The notes under the pieces were generated by a model. The model had not been told where the DNA came from. It worked only from the letters and a program-made list of their open reading frames with translations, and made no database searches. The translations under genes were made by a program, and so were the position numbers. Shown piece after piece: positions 43,272-52,206 of a stretch of 64,000 nt of DNA; the stretch's first letter is position 1, and each line of letters begins with the position of its first letter. The DNA lies in NCBI RefSeq assembly GCF_001544695.2, contig NZ_FCOM02000018.1:62001-126000 (forward strand), given 5' to 3'. The DNA comes from Caballeronia arvi (GTDB taxonomy: Bacteria; Pseudomonadota; Gammaproteobacteria; Burkholderiales; Burkholderiaceae).

Positions 43272-46200
43272 CTATGCCTTCTCGACCTTCACGAGGAACG
43301 ACTTGAACTCCGGCGTCTGCGAGTTCCCGTCGCCTACGGAAGGCGTGAGTGTGTTGACGAGATAGCCCGGCTGCGCGAGGCCCTTGAAGCCCCAGTGCAG
43401 CGGCAGACCGACGGTATGCACCTTCTTGCCCTCTATGGTCAAAGGCTTGATGCGCTTGGTCACGAGCGCCACCGCGACGATATGCCCGCGATTGCTCGAC
43501 ACCTTCACGCGATCGCCCGCGACGACGCCCACTTCCTTCGCATGCTCCTCGCCGATCTCCACGAACTGCTGCGGCTGCACGATCGCGTTCAGGCGCGCAT
43601 GCTTGGTCCAGTAGTGGAAGTGCTCGGTCAGGCGATACGTGGTCGCCGTGTCCGGGAACTTGTCGGCGGTGCCGAACGCGGCGCGATCGTCGGGAAACAC
43701 GCGCGCGGCCGGATTGCTCGTCGCCATCTTGTTGTCCGGGAAGAACGGGTTATGGCCGAGCGGCGTCTCGAACGGCTCGTAGTGCGTCGGGAACGGCCCT
43801 TCGTTCATACCGTCGCGTGCAAAGAAACGCGCGACGCCCTCCGGATTCATGATGAACGGGCTCATGCCCTTGTCCGGCGCCTCGTCGACCTTGAAGTCGG
43901 GCACGTCCGAGCCCGTCCATGCGCGTCCGTTCCACGCGACGAGCTTTCTCGACGGATCGAACGGCTTGCCGTTCACATCGCACGATGCGCGGTTGTACAG
44001 CACGCGCCGGTTCGCCGGCCACGCCCACGCCCAGCCGAGCGTCTGGCCGATGCCCGTCGGGTCAGAGTTGTCGCGCCGGCCCATCTGGTTACCGTTCTGC
44101 GTCCACGAGCCGCAGAAGATCCAGCAGCCGCTTGCCGTCGAACCGTCGTCGCGCAACTGTGCGAAGCTCGACAACTGCTCGCCGCGCTTGACGAGCACTT
44201 TCGTCTGATCCGTCGGGTCGGTGACGTCGGCGAGCGCGCGGCCGTTGTATTCCATCGCGAGCTCTTCGGGCGTCGGGCTCTCCGGGTCCGCGTAGGGCCA
44301 CGTCATCTTCAGGATCGGATCGGGATACTTGCCGCCCTTCTCCTGATACGCCTTTCTCATGCGCAGCCACAATCCCGACATGATCTCGAGATCGCTTTTC
44401 GCAGCACCCGGCGCCGCCGCGCCCTGCCAGTGCCATTGCAGCACGCGCGACGAACTCACGAGCGAGCCGCGTTCCTCGGCGAAACAGGTCGTCGGCAGGC
44501 GGAAGACTTCGGTCTGGATCTTCGATGAATCGACATCGTTGAACTCGCCGTGGTTCTTCCAGAACTCGGATGTCTCGGTGGCGAGCGGGTCCATGATGAC
44601 GAGCCACTTCAGCTTCGACAGTCCCAGCCCGATCTTCGCCTTGTTCGGCGCGGCCGCGAGCGGATTGAAGCCCTGACAGATATAGCCGTTCATCTTGCCC
44701 GCGGCCATCAACTCGAACACCTGCAGCATGTCGTAGGACTTGTCGAGCTTGGGCAGATAGTCGTAGCCGAAGTTGTTATCGGCGCTCGCGTTGTCGCCCC
44801 ACCACGACTTCATGAAGCTCACATAGAACGCGCGATAGTTCTTCCAGTAGCTCAATTGATTCGGCCGCAGCGGCTGCGACGCGCGCTTCTTGATGTACTC
44901 GTCGTAGTCCTGTTCGCCTTCCATCGGCAGGGTCATGTAGCCGGTCAGCAGATTCGACATCAAACCGAGATCCGTCAGACCCTGGATGTTCGAATGCCCG
45001 CGCAGCGCGTTCATGCCGCCGCCCGCGATGCCGATGTTGCCGAGCAGAAGTTGCACCATCGCGCCCGTGCGGATCATCTGCGCGCCGACCGAGTGATGCG
45101 TCCAGCCGAGCGCATAGAGGATCGTGCCCGCGCGATTCGGCGTGGCGGTCGATGCGAGCATCTCGCAGACCTTCAGGAACTTGTCGGTCGGCGTGCCGCA
45201 GACCTTCGTCACCATCTCCGGCGTATAGGCGGCGTAATGCTGCTTCAGAAGGTTGTAGACGCAGCGCGGGTCCTGCAGCGTCGGATCGGTCCTGACATAG
45301 CCGTCTTCGCCGCGTGCGTAATCCCAGCTCGACTTGTCGTACTTGCGATGCTCGGCGTCATAGCCCGAGAACACGCCGTCCTTGAACGCGAAATCTTCGC
45401 GCACGATGAACGACATGTCCGTGTAGTTCTTCACGTACTCGTGCTGGATCTTGTCGTTCGTAAGCAGATAATTGATGATGCCGCCCAGGAACGCGATGTC
45501 CGTGCCGGTGCGTATCGGCGCGTAGAAATCCGCGACCGATGCCGTGCGCGTGAAGCGCGGGTCCACGACGATGAGCCGCGCTTTCCGATGCGCCTTCGCT
45601 TCCGTCACCCACTTGAAGCCGCACGGATGTGCCTCGGCTGCATTGCCGCCCATCACGAGAATCACGTCCGCGTTCTTGATGTCGACCCAATGGTTCGTCA
45701 TCGCGCCACGGCCAAACGTCGGGGCAAGACCTGCCACCGTCGGGCCATGTCAGACACGCGCCTGATTGTCGAATGCGAGCATCCCTAAACTGCGGACCGT
45801 CTTGTGCGTCAGATAGCCGACCTCGTTGCTGCCCGCCGACGCCGCCAGAAAACCCGTGGTCAGCCAGCGATTGACCTTCTTGCCGTCCTGCGTGGTCTCG
45901 ACGAAGTTCGCGTCGCGATCTTCCTTCATCAGCACGGCGATGCGATCGAGCGCGTCGTCCCACGCAATCTCCTTCCACTCGCTCGACCCCGGCGCGCGAT
46001 ATTCCGGATACAGCAGCCGGCTCGGGCTATGAATGAAGTCGATGAGCGATGCGCCTTTCGGACAGAGCGTGCCGCGATTGACCGGATGGTCCGGGTCGCC
46101 CTCGATATGGATGATGCTCGCCTTGGCGTTCTTCGCGTTGTCGCCGAGGCCGTACATCAGGATGCCGCACCCGACTGAGCAGTACGGGCAGGTGTTACGC

Positions 46201-46340
46201 GTTTCCGTGGTGCGCGACAGTTTGTATTGCCGGACTTCGGCGAGCGCCGGTGCCGGAGAGAAGCCCATTGCCGCCAGGCTCGATCCGGCGAGCGTGCTCG
46301 CGGAAACCTTGAGGAACTGTCGCCGTGACATTTGGAGCAT
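43272..46340 (-). CDS. fdnG: Formate dehydrogenase-N subunit alpha, selenocysteine-containing
   Basis: 1022 residues when the in-frame TGA at 45750-45752 is read as selenocysteine 197 (context NQARV-Sec-HGPTVAGL, as in E. coli FdnG). The N-terminus carries a twin-arginine signal (SRRQFLKVSASTLAG), so the enzyme works in the periplasm. A [4Fe-4S] motif CPYCSVGCG is at about residue 52, followed by bis-MGD molybdopterin domains. It oxidises formate to CO2. Immediately after the TGA the mRNA folds into a bacterial SECIS. The start at 46340 has GAGGG 5 bases upstream. The TGA is not a pseudogene mark, because selA, selB and selC are all present nearby. Confidence 0.96.
45719..45752 (-). promoter_or_regulatory. 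Bacterial SECIS element with the selenocysteine UGA of fdnG
   Basis: From the UGA (45750-45752) the mRNA contains CGG-U-GGCA-GGUCU-UGCC-CCG: a 4-bp upper stem (GGCA/UGCC), a bulged U at position 17 counted from the UGA, a 3-bp lower stem and the apical loop GGUCU. The bulged U17 and the GG-U loop are the features E. coli SelB recognises in fdhF. Confidence 0.92.
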
Positions 46341-46374
46341 GATTGCCCTCGGCGCGTCTAGGTGGGGTGCTTAA

Positions 46375-46380
46375 AGTATA
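46375..46380 (-). promoter_or_regulatory. Candidate -10 box for the fdnGHI operon
   Basis: TATACT on the minus strand, 34 bases upstream of the fdnG start. A transcript would have a leader of roughly 28 bases including the GAGGG site. The -35 region is weak, which would fit a regulated promoter. Confidence 0.35.
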
Positions 46381-46569
46381 TGGTGCTCGATGAAACACGA
46401 CAGACAGATTGCAACCGGATTTGCACGGATGCGCCTTTCCTCCAGTCGCAAATCATGCGGCGTCGATTTAGCAAACCCCGCGCCCGATGCCTATCTGGAA
46501 TGGAACGTGCTCGAACGCATGCACACTGCGGGGCATTCACGCTCCATTCATCGAACCCGAGAGGCCGTC

Positions 46570-47919
46570 ATGAGTTCCGTGTCAACGCAGAAGATGGAAG
46601 CGGTCGTGAAGAAAGACGCTTCGTGGGCGCTCGGCGCGCTCAAGCAGTTCTCGGAAAACCGCTGCGCCGCGATGGCCGCGAGCATCGCGTTCTACTCGGC
46701 GTTCTCGCTCGCGCCGACGCTCGTCATGGTGATCGCCGTCGCGGGCTGGATCTTCGGACCGGAAGCCGCGCGCGGGCAGTTGTTTCATCAGGTGAACGGA
46801 CTCATCGGCGATCAGGCGGCGGCGGGCGTGCAAAGCATCGTCGAGAACGCGCATCGCAGCAGCGGCACGGGCCTCGCCGCGATCATTTCCTTCGTGCTGC
46901 TGGCGGTCGGCGCGTCGGCGACGTTTTCATCGCTCAATACCGCGCTCAACATCGTCTGGCCGATATCCGGAGACGCGCGCTCCAGCATCATGACGATGGT
47001 GCGCGTGCGGCTCATCTCGTTCGGGCTCGTGCTCGGCGTCGCGTTCCTGCTGATCGTCTCCCTCGTGCTCGATACCGCGATTCAGGCGATCGGCATGTGG
47101 CTGTGGGCAGATTCACCGTTCGTGATCGTCGGCGATGTCGTGCAGCTCGTGGTCGGACTCGCGATTCTCACGGTCGCATTCGGCGCGCTGCTGAAGTTTC
47201 TGCCCGATGCGCCCGTGCAATGGCGCGATGCGCTCGTCGGCGGGCTCGTCGCCGCGCTGCTGTTTTCGGCCGGGAAAAAACTCTTCGCGCTGTATCTGAC
47301 GCACGCGGGCACTGCGAGTGCGTTCGGCGCGGCGGGATCGCTCGCGGTGCTGCTCATGTGGCTGTATTTCTCCGCCGCCGTGCTGCTGCTCGGCGCGGAA
47401 TTTTCAGCGGCGCGCGCGCGGATGCACGATCCGCGCGGCGCGTGGGGCCAGCAGAACAATGGCCGCGTACCGCCGGGAAGCCGCGCGAAAATCGGCTCGC
47501 TGCTGGCGGCATCGACGCGCACCGCCGTACCGGTGCAGGCCGCCGCGGCATCCACCGTCGCGCCGGTCACGCCCGCCGGCACGCGCCCGGACGCACCGGT
47601 CGCCGCGAGCGCGCGCCGCGCGATCGGTGAGCGGGCGCAGCGCGCGCAGCAGTTGACGGGGCAGGCGCGCAAGAAGGTGTCGGCCGTGGCGCGGGCGCTG
47701 GAGTTGTCGCGCAAGCTCGCGCGGGCGGAATCGACGGCCACGCGCGCCACCGCGATCGCGATGGTGGGCGCGAGCCGCAAGGCATCGCACGCGAACGCCG
47801 TGGTGCGGCGGCATCCGTGGCGTGCGGTGCTGCTCGCGGCGAGCGCGGGCATGGCGGTCGCCCTTCTTTCGCGCCGCAATGGCGCCCGTCACGACGACGA
47901 TTCGATTTCACGAAGCTGA
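46570..47919 (+). CDS. YihY/BrkB family membrane protein with DUF883-like tail
   Basis: 449 residues. Residues about 20-290 are a YihY/UPF0761 domain with six membrane segments (CAAMAASIAFYSAFSLAPTLV, SLNTALNIVW, AGSLAVLLMWLYFSAAVLLLGAEF). The remaining 155 residues are Ala/Arg-rich and end in a further hydrophobic helix, RRHPWRAVLLAASAGMAVAL then SRRN, very like the C-terminal anchor of DUF883/ElaB-YqjD ribosome-associated proteins. The ATG at 46570 follows GAGAGG; a 60-residue upstream extension in frame is rejected. It is divergent from fdnG. The function of YihY proteins is unsettled; the former RNase BN label is wrong. Confidence 0.87.
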   Translation: MSSVSTQKMEAVVKKDASWALGALKQFSENRCAAMAASIAFYSAFSLAPTLVMVIAVAGWIFGPEAARGQLFHQVNGLIGDQAAAGVQSIVENAHRSSGTGLAAIISFVLLAVGASATFSSLNTALNIVWPISGDARSSIMTMVRVRLISFGLVLGVAFLLIVSLVLDTAIQAIGMWLWADSPFVIVGDVVQLVVGLAILTVAFGALLKFLPDAPVQWRDALVGGLVAALLFSAGKKLFALYLTHAGTASAFGAAGSLAVLLMWLYFSAAVLLLGAEFSAARARMHDPRGAWGQQNNGRVPPGSRAKIGSLLAASTRTAVPVQAAAASTVAPVTPAGTRPDAPVAASARRAIGERAQRAQQLTGQARKKVSAVARALELSRKLARAESTATRATAIAMVGASRKASHANAVVRRHPWRAVLLAASAGMAVALLSRRNGARHDDDSISRS

Positions 47920-48257
47920 ATAAAAATGAGTGAGGCTGAGTTTCGCGGGCTTTCGCCGCTGTCCGCCGAAAATGAAAAATCGCGCGCGGAAAACACCGTT
48001 TGTTATTTGAATCGACGGTAATCGGATTACGGTGCGGCAACGCACCTTTCGAATTTCGCTTTTGCGCGGAACTTTTCAAAACCCGTCTTGTCTCCCAAAA
48101 TTCGCCGCCGGCCTGCCGGAAAACCTTGCTAGGCGGGCATCCACACCAAGTGTGTGTTTTTCGAGACAGTCTTTATTTTCCATTTCTAAAGTTACGAAAC
48201 GTTGCGTTATTCTCTGCGCCGGCAACAACGATTTTAATCATTCGCGTGGAGAATTCG
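47920..48257. other. Porin leader/promoter region
   Basis: 338 bases without a gene, more AT-rich than its surroundings, as is usual before highly expressed porin genes. It holds a short hairpin, CACAC-CAA-GTGTG (48142-48154), followed by TGTTTTT, which might attenuate read-through. I see no confident -35/-10 pair. A GGAG site lies 8 bases before the porin ATG. Confidence 0.55.
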
Positions 48258-49418
48258 ATGAAACGATTCGCACTGACGTCCCTCTCGCTGGCCCTGCTCG
48301 GCGCAGCTGGCGCGGCACAGGCACAAACGAGCGTGACGCTGTATGGCGTGATCGACGCAGGCCTCGGCTACGTTAGCCATGCCAACGCAAACGGCGACAA
48401 GCTCTTCGGCATGATCAACGGCAACCTGTCTGGCGACCGTTGGGGCTTGAAGGGTCAGGAAGACCTGGGCGGTGGCCTGAAGGCGATCTTCCAGTTGGAA
48501 AACGGCTTTGACGTCGGCACCGGTCGTCTCAACCAGGGCGGCCGCGAATTCGGCCGTCAGGCGTTCGTCGGTCTGTCGGGCAACCAGTGGGGCACGGTCA
48601 CGCTGGGTCGCCAATACGACCCGCTCGTCGACATGGTTCAGGGCATCACGGCTGACAACTACTGGGGCGCGATCGTTGCGACGCCGGGTGACGTCGACAA
48701 CTACGACAACTCGCTGCGCGTGTCGAACGCCGTCAAGTACGTTTCGCCGAACTTCGCCGGCTTCCAGGTCGAAGGCCTGTATGGCTTCAGCAACCTGGCT
48801 GGCACGACCGGCCAAGGTCAGACGTGGTCGGCTGCCGCGACGTACAACAACGGCCCGCTGGCAGTCGCAGGCGGCTACTTCTACGCGAACAACCCGACTG
48901 CTGGCCGTCTCACGACGGGCAACGGCTGGAACAGCCCGTCGTCGGACTCGCTGTTCAACAGCCCGATCAACGCTGCCTACTCGACGGCTTCCGCGATCGG
49001 CATCGCGCGCGGCGCGATCCAGTACTCGCTCGGTGCGTTCACGTTCGGCGGCTCGTACAGCAACGTGCAATACAAGACGGACGGCTCGTCGCTCCAAGGC
49101 TCGGAACACTTCAACGTCGGCAACGGCTTCGTGAACTTCCAGGTCACGCCGGCTCTGTTGACGGGTCTGGGCTATACGTACTCGAAGGCAGGCGGCGACA
49201 CCTCGGCGACGTACCATCAGGTCAGCCTGGGCGCGGACTACTCGCTGTCGAAGCGCACCGACTTCTACGCTATTGCTGCTTACCAGCACGCCAGCGGCGA
49301 TCAGCGTAACGCAGACGGCACGACCAACTCGGCGCAAGCCTCGGTCGGTTCGTACGGCTTCGAAAGCGGCCGCAGCCACCAGGAAATCGTCATCCTGGGC
49401 GTGCGTCACAAGTTCTAA
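48258..49418 (+). CDS. Gram-negative porin (Burkholderia type, probably a major porin)
   Basis: 386 residues with signal peptide MKRFALTSLSLALLGAAGAA (cleavage after AQA). The mature start QTSVTLYGVIDAGLGYV, WGLKGQEDLGGG, FGRQAFVGLSG and the C-terminal ILGVRHKF are diagnostic of beta-proteobacterial trimeric porins. Codon use is strikingly uniform (many CTG, GGC, AAC, TTC; aac/gac over aat/gat) compared with the other porin at 28.4 kb, suggesting high expression. A long AT-rich leader and a strong terminator flank it. Confidence 0.95.
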   Translation: MKRFALTSLSLALLGAAGAAQAQTSVTLYGVIDAGLGYVSHANANGDKLFGMINGNLSGDRWGLKGQEDLGGGLKAIFQLENGFDVGTGRLNQGGREFGRQAFVGLSGNQWGTVTLGRQYDPLVDMVQGITADNYWGAIVATPGDVDNYDNSLRVSNAVKYVSPNFAGFQVEGLYGFSNLAGTTGQGQTWSAAATYNNGPLAVAGGYFYANNPTAGRLTTGNGWNSPSSDSLFNSPINAAYSTASAIGIARGAIQYSLGAFTFGGSYSNVQYKTDGSSLQGSEHFNVGNGFVNFQVTPALLTGLGYTYSKAGGDTSATYHQVSLGADYSLSKRTDFYAIAAYQHASGDQRNADGTTNSAQASVGSYGFESGRSHQEIVILGVRHKF

Positions 49419-49475
49419 AAACAACCGGCTGGCGCGGCACGCAAGTGCCGTGTCTTTCGGACAGCAGCACCCTGA

Positions 49476-49507
49476 ACAGCCATCGGCTTGCCGATGGCTG
49501 TTTTTTT
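49476..49507 (+). terminator. Strong Rho-independent terminator after the porin gene
   Basis: An 11-bp perfect stem, ACAGCCATCGG / CCGATGGCTGT, with the tetraloop CTTG, then a run of eight T. It ends 58-89 bases after the porin stop. Confidence 0.95.
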
Positions 49508-49528
49508 ATGCGCGCTGCTGAATCGCGC

Positions 49529-50395
49529 CTATTGCTGCGGCGCGTTGCCGGTCGGATTCATGTCCTCGGCGAGCGTCTGAGCGGGCGCGTCCGGGCACGG
49601 CAGATCGCCGATGACGAGCCGCGGCACCGTGCTGCGCGTATCGCGCGGGCGCAGCGGCACGTTGTCGAGATCGGTCCACGACGGGTTCGGAATCTCGCCG
49701 AAAAGCTGCCGCAGACGCTCGCCCCAGGTCTTGTTGATCATCTGGTAGTACGCGCTGTCGTTGTCGAGCGTGGCGAAGCGCGTCACGCGCAGCGAGTCCT
49801 TCTCGTAGACCAGCAGGTCGAGCGGCAAGCCCACCGAGAGATTCGAGCGCAACGTCGAATCCATCGAAATGAGCGCGCATTTGGCGGCTTCGTCGAGCGG
49901 CGATGCCGGCGTGATCACGCGATCGATGATCGGCTTGCCGTACTTCGATTCGCCGATCTGAAAATACGGCGACACGCGCGTCGATTCGATGAAATTGCCC
50001 GCCGCGTAGATCATGAACATGCGCGGCGGCTGGCCGCAGATTTGTCCGCCGAGAATGAAGCTGCAATTGAAGTCGACGCTGAATTCCGCGAGCGACAACG
50101 CATCGCGACGATGCACCTCGCGCACCGCATCGCCGACGATGCGTGCGGCTTCCGCCATCGTCGGGACGCTGTAGAGCGTGGGCGCGTGAGGATCGGACGG
50201 CTCCGCGAACAGGTGCATCACCGCCTGCGTCAGCGCCAGATTGCCCGCCGCGAGCAGAACGATCACGCGCTCGCCCGGCTGTTCGAAAACAACCATCTTG
50301 CGCGCGGCGCTCACGTGGTCCACGCCGGCGTTGGTGCGCGTGTCGGCCAGGAACACGAGGCCCTCGTCCACGCACATGCCCACGCAATAAGTCAT
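49529..50395 (-). CDS. Anbu-type proteasome-like peptidase
   Basis: 288 residues of the Ntn-hydrolase fold, matching Anbu (bacterial proteasome-related, HslV-like). The start MTYCVGM would leave Thr2 as nucleophile after Met removal; LVFLADTRTNAGVDHVS and IVLLAAGNLALTQAV are family signatures. Anbu forms open helical rings and its substrate is unknown. It is encoded with transglutaminase, alpha-E and circularly permuted ATP-grasp proteins, the known conserved neighbourhood. The ATG at 50395 fixes the N-terminal Thr; the upstream in-frame extension would bury it. Confidence 0.93.
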   Translation of the reverse strand: MTYCVGMCVDEGLVFLADTRTNAGVDHVSAARKMVVFEQPGERVIVLLAAGNLALTQAVMHLFAEPSDPHAPTLYSVPTMAEAARIVGDAVREVHRRDALSLAEFSVDFNCSFILGGQICGQPPRMFMIYAAGNFIESTRVSPYFQIGESKYGKPIIDRVITPASPLDEAAKCALISMDSTLRSNLSVGLPLDLLVYEKDSLRVTRFATLDNDSAYYQMINKTWGERLRQLFGEIPNPSWTDLDNVPLRPRDTRSTVPRLVIGDLPCPDAPAQTLAEDMNPTGNAPQQ

Positions 50396-50477
50396 GTCGA
50401 TCCTTCCTGAAGCAAGCAAACCCTCATTGTACTGAGCGCGTCCGCCCGTCGCATGCCCGATGCGCATGCCCGGTCTT

Positions 50478-51248
50478 TCATTGATCCGCCCGGGCGTCGA
50501 TGTCGATGTGAACCGTCAGCGTCTCCTCCTTGCCGCCCACGCGTGCGCCGCGCACCGGCGCCGCCGCCTCGTAATCCCGCGCCACCGCGAGGCGGCAATG
50601 GCGCTCGCCCGCGAACGCGGCCTGCGTCGCGTCCACGGACACCCAGCCGTGTTCGATCCACACATCGGCCCAGGCGTGCGCGTCGCTATCGAGATAACCG
50701 CTCACGCAGCGCGCGGGCACGCCTCGCGCACGGCAGCACGCGAGCATCAGATGCGCGATATCGCGCGCGTCGCCGCAGCCGTTCGCCAGGGCCCGCGCCG
50801 CCGTTCCGGCCGACTCGTTGCGATACCGCACGCATTGCGCGATACGCTCCATCAGCGTGACGAGCGACGCCGCCGTATCGAGCGATGGAACACGTTCGAC
50901 AAGCTCGCGGATCGCAGCATCGGGCGCGGTCAGCGGCGTCGCGCACGTGAAATGCTCGAGCGGAATCGGACCGGCTTCGTCGAAGAGCCGGCCATCGGCG
51001 AGGGCTTCGGTTTCCACTTCGCCCGTCACACTCACGTGCAGCTCGCTGTGCGGCTTCGTCAGCACGAGCGTGTGCAGCGCGTTGCCGTAGGCGTCGCGCG
51101 TGAGGTCGAGCTTGTCCGGCGCTTCGACGTGCCAGTGCCGCACGATCTGCGATGCGCCGCTCGCCGGGCTCACGCGAAACTGCTGGATCGAATACGTGAC
51201 CCGCGCGGCGTAGCGATAACGAATGTCGTGGCGAATGGTGAGCAGCAT
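50478..51248 (-). CDS. Transglutaminase-like protein of the Anbu cluster
   Basis: 256 residues. An N-terminal beta domain (LTIRHDIRYRYAARVTYSIQQ) precedes the transglutaminase core, with the usual VRYRNESAG, CRARGVPARCVSGYL, the His of DSDAHAWADVW and the Asp of GWVSVDAT. At the catalytic position, where relatives have G-x-C-x-D-x-A-H, this protein reads GDARDIAH: Cys appears to be Ala, with a Cys three residues earlier. The triad may be incomplete. It sits 3 bases after the alpha-E gene and 82 before anbu. Confidence 0.88.
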   Translation of the reverse strand: MLLTIRHDIRYRYAARVTYSIQQFRVSPASGASQIVRHWHVEAPDKLDLTRDAYGNALHTLVLTKPHSELHVSVTGEVETEALADGRLFDEAGPIPLEHFTCATPLTAPDAAIRELVERVPSLDTAASLVTLMERIAQCVRYRNESAGTAARALANGCGDARDIAHLMLACCRARGVPARCVSGYLDSDAHAWADVWIEHGWVSVDATQAAFAGERHCRLAVARDYEAAAPVRGARVGGKEETLTVHIDIDARADQ

Positions 51249-51251
51249 GAT

Positions 51252-52205
51252 TCACGCGATTGGCAACATGAGGAAGGTGTGCATTACGCGCAGGCCGAGT
51301 TCGTCGACGCGCTTCAAAAATTGCGTGAGCCACGCGTGCACGCCCGTTTCCAGAATCTGGCGGATGTCGGCATAGAGCACGTCGGCGCGCAGCTTGCCCG
51401 CGAAGCGCTCGCATTCCTTCGACGCATCCGTGCGCAGCTTCGCGAGCGTTTCGCAGACGCCATCGAGCGATGCGATCAGCGAGCGCGGCATCTGCTCGTT
51501 GAGAATCAGCAACTCGACGACGCGCGTGGGCGTCACCACATCGCGATACACCTTGCGATAGATCTCCAGCGCCGACACCGAACTCAGAATCGACGTCCAG
51601 TAATAAAAGTCTTCGAGCTGACGCGCGGCCTCGCGCGAGTTCGGCGTCGCATCGGCGAAGCGCACGTCGAGAATGCGCGCCGTATTGTCCGCGCGCTCCA
51701 GATACGCGCCGAGCTGCATGAAGAAGAACGCGTCGTCGCGCAGCGCCGTGCCCTGCATCACGCCGCGGCATAGATTCGCGCGGTACTTGACCCATTCAAA
51801 AAGCGCATCCGGGCTCGTTTCGAGCTCGCTGTTCGCGAGCCGCTGATTGAATTCGAGCCACGTGAAGTTGATCGTCTCCCAGCCGTCCGTCGTGAGCGTG
51901 CCGCGCACCGCCCGCGCGTTTTCGCGCGTCGCCTGCAGGCACGAGAGGATGCTCGACGGATTGCGCGCGTCCGCGGCCATGAAATGCAGCATGTCCTCAC
52001 GCGAGCGCGAGCCGGGATGACGCTCGTCGAACCTGTCTTCCAGCTCCGAAATCTTCAGCACCGAGCGTTGCGTGCGCGCTTCCTGTTCGGGCGTCTGCGG
52101 CAGCAGCGCGCCCTGCATGTCGATGTCGAGCATGCGCGCAAGATTCTCCGCGCGCTCCATGTAGCGCGCCATCCAGAACAGGTGATCGGCTGTGCGGCTC
52201 AGCAT
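51252..52205 (-). CDS. Alpha-E domain protein (DUF403)
   Basis: 317 residues, almost wholly alpha-helical. The alpha-E signature is at the start (MLSRTADHLFWMARYMERAENLARML), followed by the Arg/Glu-rich helices typical of the family. It regularly accompanies circularly permuted ATP-grasp enzymes and is thought to help them form peptide-like tags. The upstream ATP-grasp gene ends one base before its start. Confidence 0.93.
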   Translation of the reverse strand: MLSRTADHLFWMARYMERAENLARMLDIDMQGALLPQTPEQEARTQRSVLKISELEDRFDERHPGSRSREDMLHFMAADARNPSSILSCLQATRENARAVRGTLTTDGWETINFTWLEFNQRLANSELETSPDALFEWVKYRANLCRGVMQGTALRDDAFFFMQLGAYLERADNTARILDVRFADATPNSREAARQLEDFYYWTSILSSVSALEIYRKVYRDVVTPTRVVELLILNEQMPRSLIASLDGVCETLAKLRTDASKECERFAGKLRADVLYADIRQILETGVHAWLTQFLKRVDELGLRVMHTFLMLPIA

Positions 52206-52206
52206 G

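Noticed and set aside
45737..45752. Apparent nonsense mutation splitting the formate dehydrogenase alpha gene into two ORFs
   Set aside because: The TGA has the exact selenocysteine context of FdnG and a SECIS hairpin follows; selA, selB and selC are nearby.
46390..46569. 60-residue in-frame extension before the YihY protein
   Set aside because: Polar, no ribosome site, not part of the YihY family; the ATG at 46570 has GAGAGG before it.
48142..48161. Short CACAC/GTGTG hairpin with T-run before the porin as a terminator
   Set aside because: Only 5 bp of stem; mentioned in the leader entry but not listed as a terminator.
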